A stretch of 48,311 nt of DNA from Acidaminococcus intestini DSM 21505 (GTDB lineage: Bacteria > Bacillota > Negativicutes > Acidaminococcales > Acidaminococcaceae): positions 1 through 48,311 of the forward strand of contig NZ_AULA01000017.1 of NCBI RefSeq assembly GCF_000425045.1. Direction: 5' to 3'. Position 1 is the stretch's first letter; every line of letters begins with the position of its first letter. Shown here piece after piece: positions 8,310 through 16,007 of the stretch. The translations under genes were made by a program, and so were the position numbers. A model generated the notes under the pieces. It did no database searches, was not told where the DNA came from, and worked only from the letters and a program-made list of their open reading frames with translations.

Positions 8310-8338
8310 TTGAATGCAGTATATATTCATGATATCAT
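8310..8338 (+). promoter_or_regulatory. Promoter of the flavin reductase gene
   Basis: -35 TTGAAT (8310-8315), 17-base spacer, -10 TATCAT (8333-8338). The perfect palindrome ATGATATCAT spans the -10 box. Confidence 0.55.
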
Positions 8339-8386
8339 GAAAAAAATATAAAGAAAATATCCATAAAAAGAGAGGAAGAAAAGAGT

Positions 8387-8935
8387 ATGGGTAAAAAAAT
8401 TGTAGTTATCACATCCAGTTTTCGTAAAGATGGCAATAGTACCGCTCTTGCTGAAGCATTCATTGAAGAGGCTCAAAAAAAAGGTCACTCTGTCAAACGC
8501 TTCGATGCTGCCTATCTAAATATCGGTCCTTGTCATGGATGCGATACCTGCTTCAAGACGGGTAAAGCCTGCACCTTTGACGATGATTTCAATACGGTAG
8601 CACCTTATATTGAAGAAGCAGATGCTGTCATCCTCGCGACACCGACCTATTGGTTTTCCATACCTGGCAAAGTTAAATGCCTGATTGATAAACTCTATAG
8701 CTTCTGTGTTGGCAAAAAAGAAGCCATTGCCGGTAAAAAAGCTGGCCTGCTCTGCACTTGCCGGTCTCAGAGCACAAGCGACATGGAAGGTATCATCATG
8801 CCATACCATAAGGCCATTGACTATCTCGGATGGGAAAACATAGGCGAAATCCTTATTTCCTCTATGGATAAACCTGGCGAACTACAGCAAACTGCCGGAC
8901 CTGAACAAGCTCGAGCTCTGGCTGACCAACTGTAA
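8387..8935 (+). CDS. Flavodoxin-fold NAD(P)H-dependent FMN reductase / iron-sulfur flavoprotein-like
   Basis: A 182-residue flavodoxin-like protein. KIVVITSSFRKDGNSTALAE at the N-terminus is the FMN phosphate-binding loop; ATPTYWFSIPGKVKCLIDKL near residue 85 is the second flavin loop. GPCHGCDTCFKTGKACTFDDDF near residues 47-68 is the compact cysteine motif of iron-sulfur flavoproteins, although the classical arrangement is not complete. It probably transfers electrons from NAD(P)H to flavin or quinone-like substrates. It is transcribed divergently from mocR across 178 bases that hold both promoters. Ribosome-binding site AGAGAGGAAG precedes the ATG. Confidence 0.87.
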   Translation: MGKKIVVITSSFRKDGNSTALAEAFIEEAQKKGHSVKRFDAAYLNIGPCHGCDTCFKTGKACTFDDDFNTVAPYIEEADAVILATPTYWFSIPGKVKCLIDKLYSFCVGKKEAIAGKKAGLLCTCRSQSTSDMEGIIMPYHKAIDYLGWENIGEILISSMDKPGELQQTAGPEQARALADQL

Positions 8936-9058
8936 GGATGTACACACTACACCTTTGATCCTAAAAGATGGAGCTTTTTTAATGCTTAGTTTTGAGGTTA
9001 TTGTATTGATTCGTTCAGACTGCGCCAAAAAGGGAATGTGAAATAACAATCCCCAGAA

Positions 9059-10954
9059 ATACGAGTAGGAGGGATTTCTAAATAGAGATCCCGACCTCTC
9101 ACACCACCGTGCGTACCGTTCGAAGCGCGGCGGTTTCCTCGTTTTCACAAACTTATTTGTAATAGCTCGTCATGGTTATATAACCAGGGCGGGCTATTTC
9201 TTCGTTCGTAAGGAATGAGCTCAGCATAAGCGCCACTCTCCATAGTCCTTTTCGGCAACTTGCCAGTTCATGCACTTTCCATTCTGGAATTGCGTATTGG
9301 CGCATCATGCAGTACCTTGTTCGCACCTTCTTCCACTGTTTCCAGTAGATTGCCCGGATTTTCCGCCGTATCCATGTATCCACTTCCATGAGCAGCTGTT
9401 TCATGTCTATCAGCTTGAAATCATTGACCCATCCGTGGATGAACTGTTTCAGCCTGATGGGCCTTACCGCATTCGGAGTTAGTTTGTTGCGGTCTAAAAT
9501 GGCCCTCACCTTCTCCTTCATCTTTGCTGCGGATTTTGCATGCACACGAAAACGAAGTTTCCCTTTCCTCCTGTAGAATCCATATCCCAGGTATTTTACC
9601 CGGCTAATGTATGGAGCCGGCGTCTTTTCCCGATTCACTTTGAGGAACCGTTTCCTTTCTATGTATCGTGTTATGCTTTCCAAGGTCCTCTCTGCACTTC
9701 TCCTGCTTTTGCACAGTATCATGCATTCGTCGGCGTAACGGACAAATTTATGTTCTCGCCGTTCCAGTTCCTCGTCCAGTTCATTAAGCATCACGTTGCT
9801 TAATAGTGGGCTTAAGGGGCCTCCCTGTACAGCGCCTGTTTCGCTTCTCTCAAATATCCCGTGGTTCATGATTCCTGCATTCAGGTATTTGTGTATCAGT
9901 GAGATGACAGCTCCGTCCTTGATGCTTCTTGACAGGACTTCTACCAATTTACTCTGGTAGACATTGCCGAAGAATTTCTCCAAATCCATGTCCACCACAT
10001 AGACATATCCTGCATCTGCATAGGCCTTACACTGTTTCAGGGCGTCATGCGCTTTGCGTCCCGGCCGGAAGCCGAAACTGCTGTCTGAGAACTGCGGTTC
10101 ATATACCAGCGTCAGCTCTTGCGTAATCGCCTGCTGTATCACCGGTCCACAACCGTCGGGATTCCCAATTTACGGAATTTTCCTTTTTCTTCTTTGGGTA
10201 TTTCTACCCGTCGGACGGGTTTGAATTTATACTTCCCATCCCGTATCTGCTGTAAGAGTTCCAGTCGGTGCTCTCCAAGGTACGGTAGAAGTTCATCTAC
10301 ACTCATCTTGTCGACACCGCCTGATCCTTTGTTGGCCTTTACCCTGTGATACGCGGCATTCAGGTTGTCTCGCCTCAGGACTTGCCCCAACAAAGTGTCC
10401 GCTCACAAGTTTGCAATGATGTCGTTGTGTTCGGCACTCCTCACAGGGATAGGCGTTCCCGCATATCCTTGCCGCTTGGCAGCTGCTTTTCGCGGGCAAC
10501 CTTCTCTATGAAGTTTTCTGCTTTTAATGACCTCTTTTGACTCCCTTCACTAACTGATATTTCCTAAGATTCGGCCCTTCCTGGACGGTCTATAACCCGT
10601 CCAGTACGATGGCCTCTGCTGACTTCCTCACGATAAATCTTGTTTGGGCCACAGCTGCCATTTTCATGGCTCCGGCCCTATCCGTGAGGCCTCCCCGCGT
10701 AAGAACACACTCTTTCTCTCCACCCACCTGCCGCATCTACCCTTGGGGATTCCGAGTCATTATGGGACTTCAGTCTGTTTTACTCCCTTATCCATCCCGA
10801 ATTGGCCTTATGCGGTTTCTGTTCGTCAGGTCAGAGATTTGCCTGCACCTTCCTTCAGATTCCACCTCACGGTGTCGCTTTTGGTGTTCGGCTATGACTT
10901 ACTCGAACAGTCTAAGGACTTGCATCCTTAAGAGTGCCCCTATGCCGGGCGCAC
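9059..10954 (-). mobile_element. Group IIC-type intron inserted behind the tmRNA terminator
   Basis: The minus strand begins GTGCGCCCGGCATAGGG at 10954, the 5' end style of group IIC introns such as that of Oceanobacillus iheyensis. It carries a reverse-transcriptase frame, then a domain V at about 9136-9101 (AACCGCCGCGC, TTCG-like turn, CGGTACGCACGGTGG) and ends in a CTCCTACTCG stretch near 9059. The 5' splice junction lies directly after the 12-bp terminator hairpin and T-run of ssrA, the preferred target type of IIC introns. Length is about 1.9 kb. The encoded protein is broken, so the copy is probably immobile by itself; the RNA may still splice. Confidence 0.85.
9153..10545 (-). pseudogene. 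Group II intron reverse transcriptase/maturase, inactivated
   Basis: Recognisable from the N-terminal SLKAENFIEKVAREKQLPS through GIPTVVDR, FGFRPGRKAHDALKQ, AVQGGPLSPLLSN and the maturase tail. It has several lesions. A TGA at 10441-10443 stands where the family has a Gly codon (MRERLSL then GVPNTT). A frame change follows near 10393. A one-base loss near 10141 gives VVDR-stop instead of VVDRMIQQ. The active-site box reads YADE rather than YADD, and the FFD segment of motif A reads FFG. The two longest surviving pieces are 9153-10142 and 10139-10393. Together these argue for decay, not one sequencing error. Confidence 0.88.
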
Positions 10955-10989
10955 AAAAACACCGCATGGATTGATTCATCCATGCGGTG
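10955..10989 (-). terminator. tmRNA terminator, target of the intron
   Basis: Perfect 12-bp stem CACCGCATGGAT/ATCCATGCGGTG (10960-10971 and 10978-10989) with a six-base loop. On the minus strand it is followed by TTTTT (10959-10955) and then directly by the intron. Confidence 0.85.
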
Positions 10990-11042
10990 CCGCCTGAGCC
11001 CAAAGCAGGGCTTATTTTCAATTGGTGGAGATGAGGGGAGTC
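10960..11042 (-). repeat. tmRNA 3' end plus terminator (candidate attachment site, right)
   Basis: Partner of the repeat at 3628-3710, same orientation and same 83-base length, with five differences clustered in the hairpin loop. It overlaps the 3' 20 bases of the intact tmRNA. The segment between the two copies is about 7.2 kb. Confidence 0.75.
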
Positions 11043-11369
11043 GAACCCCTGTCCGAAAGCATTGCCATGCAACTTTCTCCGAGCGCATCCAACATACTTT
11101 ATTTCGGGGCATCATCGCCTATTGGCGGGCTAATCAGTCCCTATCTCGATGGATTTCCCACGCGACCTCCGAGAATTGGCCCTGTGGTATCCTGCAAGTG
11201 TCGTTCACTTTCCTTCAGCAGGAATGAAGAAAAGGAACGTTAGCAATTAAGCTGCTAAAGCGTAAGAATCTTCTGCGTTTATAACGCGTTTCCACCGTTT
11301 TATGGGGTTGATGGAATCCCAGCTCGCTTATCACACAACATCTACCCCCGTCGAAACCAGTACATCCCC
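11023..11369 (-). ncRNA. ssrA: Transfer-messenger RNA (tmRNA)
   Basis: Rescues stalled ribosomes and tags their product for proteolysis. The 5' end GGGGATGTACTGGTTTCGAC (11369 downward) and the 3' end GTTCGACTCCCCTC followed by ATCTCCACCA (ending 11023) form the tRNA-like acceptor (GGGGATG pairs with CATCTCC) and T arm. The 347-base length is normal. The tag reading frame at 11279-11247 encodes NAEDSYALAA and stop; the exact resume codon is uncertain by one or two codons. CCA is genome-encoded. Confidence 0.97.
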
Positions 11370-11387
11370 AGGGTTTATATGAACTTC

Positions 11388-11416
11388 ATCATAGCACATC
11401 CATCGCCAAAAAGCAA
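11388..11416 (-). promoter_or_regulatory. ssrA promoter
   Basis: Minus strand -35 TTGCTT (11416-11411), 17-base spacer, -10 TATGAT (11393-11388), about 18 bases before the mature 5' end, leaving a short leader for RNase P to remove. Confidence 0.7.
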
Positions 11417-11566
11417 TGAAAGTAAAATGAGTTACACTGAGCCGAGAATGACTGCATGATTATCAGAAATCTTTTCATTAATATTAATAATTTTCATGTT
11501 TTTATTTATTTTCTTCATTTATTGTATAAAATAGCGTTATGTCTTTTCCTATTATAGCTGTAGGAA

Positions 11567-11572
11567 TATAAT
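11567..11572 (+). promoter_or_regulatory. Possible -10 box of the DAACS carrier gene
   Basis: TATAAT 17 bases before AAGGAG (11589-11594), the ribosome-binding site of the next gene. No good -35 box is visible at standard spacing, so an activator may be needed. The rest of 11417-11600 is AT-rich without further features I can name. Confidence 0.4.
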
Positions 11573-11600
11573 AGACTTACTTATTTTTAAGGAGCGTGTT

Positions 11601-12863
11601 ATGATGAGCACAAAAACAAAAACAGCACCCCTCAGCAGTTACCGGGATCCGATCATTCTAATTACAGGATGCGTGATTGGGGCTATATTGGGCCTTGTTT
11701 TTGGGGACAAGGTCTCTTTTCTCAAACCGATTGGACAGATTTTCCTCAATCTCCTCTTCTGCCTGATTGTTCCCCTTATTTTCTTTTCCATTGCGGGCTC
11801 CATTGCTAATACGAAGGATACGGGCAAGGTCGGCAAGATGATTGGACTAACGCTCCTTATTTTTGTAACGACGGCCATCCTTTCTGCCATCTTGATCCTT
11901 GTCGTGACCCATTTTACAGGGGTTCCGACAAATTTTACGGCCGTGACCAAAAATGCAGCGGCAGCAAAGCCCATCAGCGTCAGTGACCAGATTGTCGGGA
12001 CCCTCACGGTCGGCGACCTGCCGCTTCTCATTTCCCGCTACCACGTCCTGCCCCTCATCATCATGACCATATTCTTTGGCATCTGCGTCTCCCGTCTTGG
12101 CGACGAAGCAAAGCCGATTATCGACTGGATGAACGCCATGACCAAGGTCTGCTATAAAATGGTGGCCTATCTCATGAAGCTTGCGCCCCTTGGCCTTGGT
12201 GCCTACTTTGCGGACCTCACCGGAACCTATGGTATTGAGCTCCTAAAAACCTATGGCAATGCCATGCTCGTCTTTTATTCCGTCGTTTTCCTTTATTTTT
12301 TCCTTTTCCTTGGTTTTTATGCTTTCCTAGCCGCAGGTCCCTGGGGCGTACGGAATTTCTTTAAGGTCATTCTCGCTCCGGCCCTGACGGCCCTTGGGAC
12401 ACGTTCGTCAGCAGCAACGATTCCGCTTCAGATGGAAGCCTGTGATAAACTGGGCGTACCGCGTGACATCTCAAGTGTTGTCATTGCCATGGGCGCAACT
12501 TGCCATATGGATGGAGCCTGCATCGCCATGGTCTATGCCGAAGTGCTGGCAACGACGATGTTTGGGGTTCCCCTCGAAGGCTTTGCCTTCCTTCTTGCCA
12601 TTTTTGTAGGTGTAACCTCTTCTGTTGCAACAAGCAGTGTTCCAGGCGGCGGAGCGGCCGGCGAAACCATGATTGTTTCTGTTTTCAGCCTTCCCGAAGC
12701 GGCTTTTCCCATCCTGCTCATGATTGTGGAACTCTTTGATCCAGGCTGCACACTTCTCAATTCCTGCGGCGACACCGTCGTTTCCATGCTCATTACGCGC
12801 ATTTTCCACGGGAAAGACTGGTATAAACAAAACTTGAACCCAAATCAGGAGGCCATAGAATGA
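11601..12863 (+). CDS. Dicarboxylate/amino acid:cation symporter (DAACS family)
   Basis: A 420-residue inner-membrane carrier of the GltP/DctA/GltPh family, which imports glutamate, aspartate or C4-dicarboxylates with sodium or protons. Family landmarks are LGTRSSAATIP near residue 270 (re-entrant loop HP1, with the Arg placed as in GltPh), HMDGACIAM near residue 298 (the NMDGT position), SSVPGGGAAG near residue 345 (HP2), and LLNSCGDTVVSM near residue 387 (transmembrane 8, with the conserved Asp). Departures such as HMDGA for NMDGT suggest a somewhat different ligand. AAGGAG lies 6 bases before the ATG. It overlaps the hydrolase start by four bases, so a transported ester, amide or peptide-like substrate is conceivable. 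Confidence 0.92.
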   Translation: MMSTKTKTAPLSSYRDPIILITGCVIGAILGLVFGDKVSFLKPIGQIFLNLLFCLIVPLIFFSIAGSIANTKDTGKVGKMIGLTLLIFVTTAILSAILILVVTHFTGVPTNFTAVTKNAAAAKPISVSDQIVGTLTVGDLPLLISRYHVLPLIIMTIFFGICVSRLGDEAKPIIDWMNAMTKVCYKMVAYLMKLAPLGLGAYFADLTGTYGIELLKTYGNAMLVFYSVVFLYFFLFLGFYAFLAAGPWGVRNFFKVILAPALTALGTRSSAATIPLQMEACDKLGVPRDISSVVIAMGATCHMDGACIAMVYAEVLATTMFGVPLEGFAFLLAIFVGVTSSVATSSVPGGGAAGETMIVSVFSLPEAAFPILLMIVELFDPGCTLLNSCGDTVVSMLITRIFHGKDWYKQNLNPNQEAIE

Positions 12864-13690
12864 AAATCAATGCCCAATATGTCCTGCAGGAACCGCCTTA
12901 CGGAGATGCCACTCAGCCAGATTCACAGGACTTCATCCTTGAGGTTGCAGGCGACCGCCTGTTAGGCGAAGCGTACCTTCCCAGCGGCCTTTATGATGCG
13001 CCCCATCCAGCCGTTATTGTCTGCCACGGCATTCCCGGCACCAATAACAACGACGACCTATGCCAAAGCCTGCGCCGAATGGGCTGCGTCGTCATCAGGC
13101 TCTATCACCGTGGAGCCTGGGGCAGTGCCGGCACCTACTCGTTTTCTCACTGTCTAGAAGATACGGAAGCGGTCCTTTCCTATCTTGCCACAGGCGGCAC
13201 GGACCGCTATGCCATTGACCCATTGCGTGTCTTTCTCCTTGGACACTCCAACGGGGGCAACACGGTTATCAACGTTGCAAAGCGCCATCCAGAACTGCGC
13301 GGCGTCATCGCCTACTGCCCCTTTGATCACAAGGGGGCGGAAACCCTTCTCGGAAAAGAAGGCCTTGCCTCCATGCTCACAGAAGCGGCCACAGTCCTTC
13401 ATATCGAAAGCCCCGAAGCGTTAGTCAATGACAGTGAAACGCACCGCGACGAATGGGCCTTCCCTCTTGCTGCCTACCCTTTGAAGGATCAGAACATCCT
13501 TATCATCGGCGGTGAAAAAGATACGACAGCCCCACCCCAATACATGATCGATCCCTTCTGGAACCTTCTTACAGACCAGCAGTCTCAGGCTATTCACCAG
13601 CGTGTCGACCTTCTGGGCAACCATTCTCTTGATACGTGCCGACTGAAACTGATTGAAACGGTGGGGACGTTTATTGAAAGCCTTTCATAA
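12860..13690 (+). CDS. Alpha/beta hydrolase (dienelactone hydrolase/peptidase-like)
   Basis: A 276-residue cytoplasmic serine hydrolase without a signal peptide. VIVCHGIPG near residue 55 forms the oxyanion region, LLGHSNGGNT near residue 127 holds the nucleophile Ser in GxSxG, GGEKDTTAPP near residue 215 the acid, and GNHSLD near residue 253 the His, so the triad is complete. The substrate is unknown. Its ATG overlaps the carrier stop (ATGA) behind an AGGAGG site, so it is co-translated with the DAACS carrier and probably acts on the imported compound or its product. Confidence 0.85.
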   Translation: MKINAQYVLQEPPYGDATQPDSQDFILEVAGDRLLGEAYLPSGLYDAPHPAVIVCHGIPGTNNNDDLCQSLRRMGCVVIRLYHRGAWGSAGTYSFSHCLEDTEAVLSYLATGGTDRYAIDPLRVFLLGHSNGGNTVINVAKRHPELRGVIAYCPFDHKGAETLLGKEGLASMLTEAATVLHIESPEALVNDSETHRDEWAFPLAAYPLKDQNILIIGGEKDTTAPPQYMIDPFWNLLTDQQSQAIHQRVDLLGNHSLDTCRLKLIETVGTFIESLS

Positions 13691-13701
13691 GGTAAGTCAA
13701 G

Positions 13702-13731
13702 GAGCCTTTCCTTTCAAGGAAAGGCTCTTTT
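13702..13731 (+). terminator. Terminator of the carrier-hydrolase operon
   Basis: Near-perfect 12-bp arms GAGCCTTTCCTT and AAGGAAAGGCTC (13702-13727) around TC, followed by TTTT. Confidence 0.85.
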
Positions 13732-13745
13732 CTGGTTTGCTATGA

Positions 13746-13779
13746 TATAATTGATGAAAAATAAGAAATCGATTCGATT
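13746..13779 (+). promoter_or_regulatory. LysR gene -10 box and inverted repeat
   Basis: TATAAT at 13746-13751, then AATCG-ATT-CGATT (13767-13779) between it and the ribosome-binding site. LysR-type regulators bind short interrupted dyads of this kind, so autoregulation is possible. Confidence 0.45.
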
Positions 13780-13796
13780 GTTTCTATGGAGGGCTT

Positions 13797-14717
13797 ATGG
13801 ATTTTCGAGAACTGCAATACGTTGTCACGGTAGCGGACTGCCGGAACATCACCCAAGCATCCAAAGAACTTTTCATTTCCCAGCCATCCCTGAGCCATGC
13901 CTTGGCCCAAATTGAAAAGGAAGTGGGTGCCAAACTTTTTGACCGCTCCCATCAGCCGTTAACACTCACGGATGCAGGGCGGATCTACGTTAAGACGGCA
14001 CGCCTCATTCTTCGCGAAAAAACGGATATGAAAAATCGCATCGCTGATCTCAAGATAGGAAGTTCCGGCGATATCATTGTCGGTATCCCATCGGGCCGGG
14101 CCGGTTATATGTTTCGCCCTGTTCTGGGGCGCCTGCGTGAAAAGTACCCGGCCTCCCAGCTCTTTTTTAAAGAAGGCGGCACGAGTGACCTCTTGGAGCT
14201 TCTACAAATGGGAAAGGTCTCCTTTATCATCGTCCCCTATTTTGATGACGAACTGCCTGTAGGAATCCACAAGGAACATATCTACGACGAAGAGATTCCT
14301 CTCATTGCCGCACCGGACTTTTTCAGCGATGCAGATTTTTGGGACAAAGGAGCGCGCCGCATTAACTTCAATAAGATTGCTAAAAAGCCCTTTATTGCCG
14401 TTAAAAAAAGACACTTCATCCGCACCATTGTGGACCGCGTCTTCCAAAAAGAAGGCATCATTCCCAATATTCTCACGGAAGTTGACAGCAGCTACGATGC
14501 CGTCCAGCTTGCAGCCTGCGGGATGGGCTACACCATTGTGCCCCAGCGCACGGTCATCATCCTCGGGGACAAACAAAATGGGACAAGTTTTTCCTACAGT
14601 GACCATCCACCCGTCTTTCCCATCCAAGCCCTTTATAAAAAAGGAACGTATCTTAATAAAGCAGAGAAATATTTGATTGAGCTGTTAAAGAAAGAGTTTG
14701 ATGGGAAGGGAAAATAG
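13797..14717 (+). CDS. LysR-type transcriptional regulator
   Basis: A 306-residue LysR-family regulator. The N-terminal winged helix is clear: FRELQYVVTVADCRNITQASKELFISQPSLSHALAQIEKEVGAKLFDRS lies within residues 3-52, followed by the linker helix and a periplasmic-binding-like effector domain from about residue 90 (GDIIVGIPSG). GGAGG precedes the ATG. It lies 66 bases after the carrier-hydrolase terminator on the same strand and may control that operon. The inducer is unknown. Confidence 0.93.
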   Translation: MDFRELQYVVTVADCRNITQASKELFISQPSLSHALAQIEKEVGAKLFDRSHQPLTLTDAGRIYVKTARLILREKTDMKNRIADLKIGSSGDIIVGIPSGRAGYMFRPVLGRLREKYPASQLFFKEGGTSDLLELLQMGKVSFIIVPYFDDELPVGIHKEHIYDEEIPLIAAPDFFSDADFWDKGARRINFNKIAKKPFIAVKKRHFIRTIVDRVFQKEGIIPNILTEVDSSYDAVQLAACGMGYTIVPQRTVIILGDKQNGTSFSYSDHPPVFPIQALYKKGTYLNKAEKYLIELLKKEFDGKGK

Positions 14718-16007
14718 CGGTCGAGCTGTCTCGAGCCTTCGGCTCTGGCTGTCTCGCGGCCATGTCCGCAGCTGTCAAGCGAAAAGAATACAAGGCTAAG
14801 GCTGCCTCCGGAAGCTGGCTAAGGATATGGAAAAGCCCTAACGCCGGCGCCAAACCGTGTCCCTGCGGGAATGGGCGCCGAATTACATTTGCCCTTAACC
14901 ATGTCCCTGCGTCCTTCCACTTTGCTCCAAAACGGGCTTGGGACTCGGGCGAGTATGCCTCGCTAACGCGAGTGAGGTAACGTCACTGCGCGTCCTCATC
15001 CTCCATCAAAACGGATAAAATTCAGAGGTAACATGTGTTTGGAAATTTCCCCGTTTCGGTTCCCCGCTTTGGCAAGGCGAAAGATCCGACGGTGACGGTT
15101 CGATGCTGGTGCATCGAACCTAAAGAATAAATAAAAAAGAAGGCCTTACCCCGAATCAAGACACCAATTCGGAATAAGACTTTTTGTTTTGAGCACTAGC
15201 TGAAGTCAGATTCTCATTCATTACTGAGTTTAGAAATGAATGTAATCTTCACAGAGACTCGCCTTATGGTCTTTTGTCTTAGAAACGGCGAATGCCGTTC
15301 CACCTGATCAAGACGATTTTAAAAAGGTTCGTCATACTTTTCCTTCCTGTCTTTTTTCCATTGACCTTTTTCGAATATGGCTCCAGATTGGCCCAGATGC
15401 TGAAAAAACACAAAGCAGCCAGACGACGTCGTACATTGATTGTCCGTACTTCTGGGAAGCCTGCCGTGTTTGACGACGCAGATGGACCGAGATGGACTGT
15501 AAGTGAATGAAGTTTCCTACATCATCCGAAAAAAATCCAAATTGCCATCTCATAAATCTTGAACAAGGCAACGAAGTCACCTCGTGCAGAAAATCGGAGT
15601 AATTTTTGCTCCGAGTAAAGATGAAAAAGGGGGCGGTTGTCTCCTTGCGAGCGGGAGCAAGGAATATTTTTGATAGTTCAAAACCGCTACTGGCAAGATT
15701 CCGTCGCGGCGATTCAGCCTCGCACGTGCGCGTTGAGTTGATTACTGTGAATAAGCGTCTCTCAGTAGTACAGTATTAGGGAGCTCCCATCTTCACGCGG
15801 TTGTATCCTGCCATTTTCGCAATTTTGATGATTAAACCGGCAGACGCCCCCCTTAGCGTGGCAGCCTGACAGCCTTTATCCTATCCCCCAACGTGAGACG
15901 GTCGGTCCATTGTGCGATAGGTCATAAGCCTCTTGCCTCAGAATAATCTTTTCTAAAGCAAGGGGCTCACGTCCTACATCAAATCAGCCCGACTATTGGG
16001 TCGTCCC
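14718..16007. other. 1.3-kb gene-free, hairpin-rich stretch
   Basis: No frame on either strand reads as a known protein, and both flanking genes end into it. It contains many stable inverted repeats: GGTTCGATGC/GCATCGAACC (15097-15120), CATTCATT/AATGAATG (15215-15242) with outer pairs, AACGGC/GCCGTT (15284-15299), TCGGAG/CTCCGA (15594-15614), TCCTTGC/GCAAGGA (15642-15663), CCTATC/GATAGG (15880-15921), and AGCCTCTTGC/GCAAGGGGCT (15927-15967). It could be a structured RNA, several small RNAs, or degenerate insertion-element DNA. No riboswitch, 6S, RNase P or tRNA signature was recognised. Confidence 0.5.
15134..15190 (+). terminator. Probable intrinsic terminator inside the gene-free stretch
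   Basis: CCGAAT/ATTCGG (15151-15156 and 15167-15172) extended by imperfect pairs between the A-rich left flank and AATAAGACTTTTT on the right, ending in five T. It would end a transcript coming from the LysR gene or a small RNA just upstream. Confidence 0.5.

Noticed and set aside
15097-15120. GGTTCGA stretch suggestive of a tRNA T arm
   Set aside because: The stem is a 10-bp self-contained hairpin and no cloverleaf or anticodon arm surrounds it.
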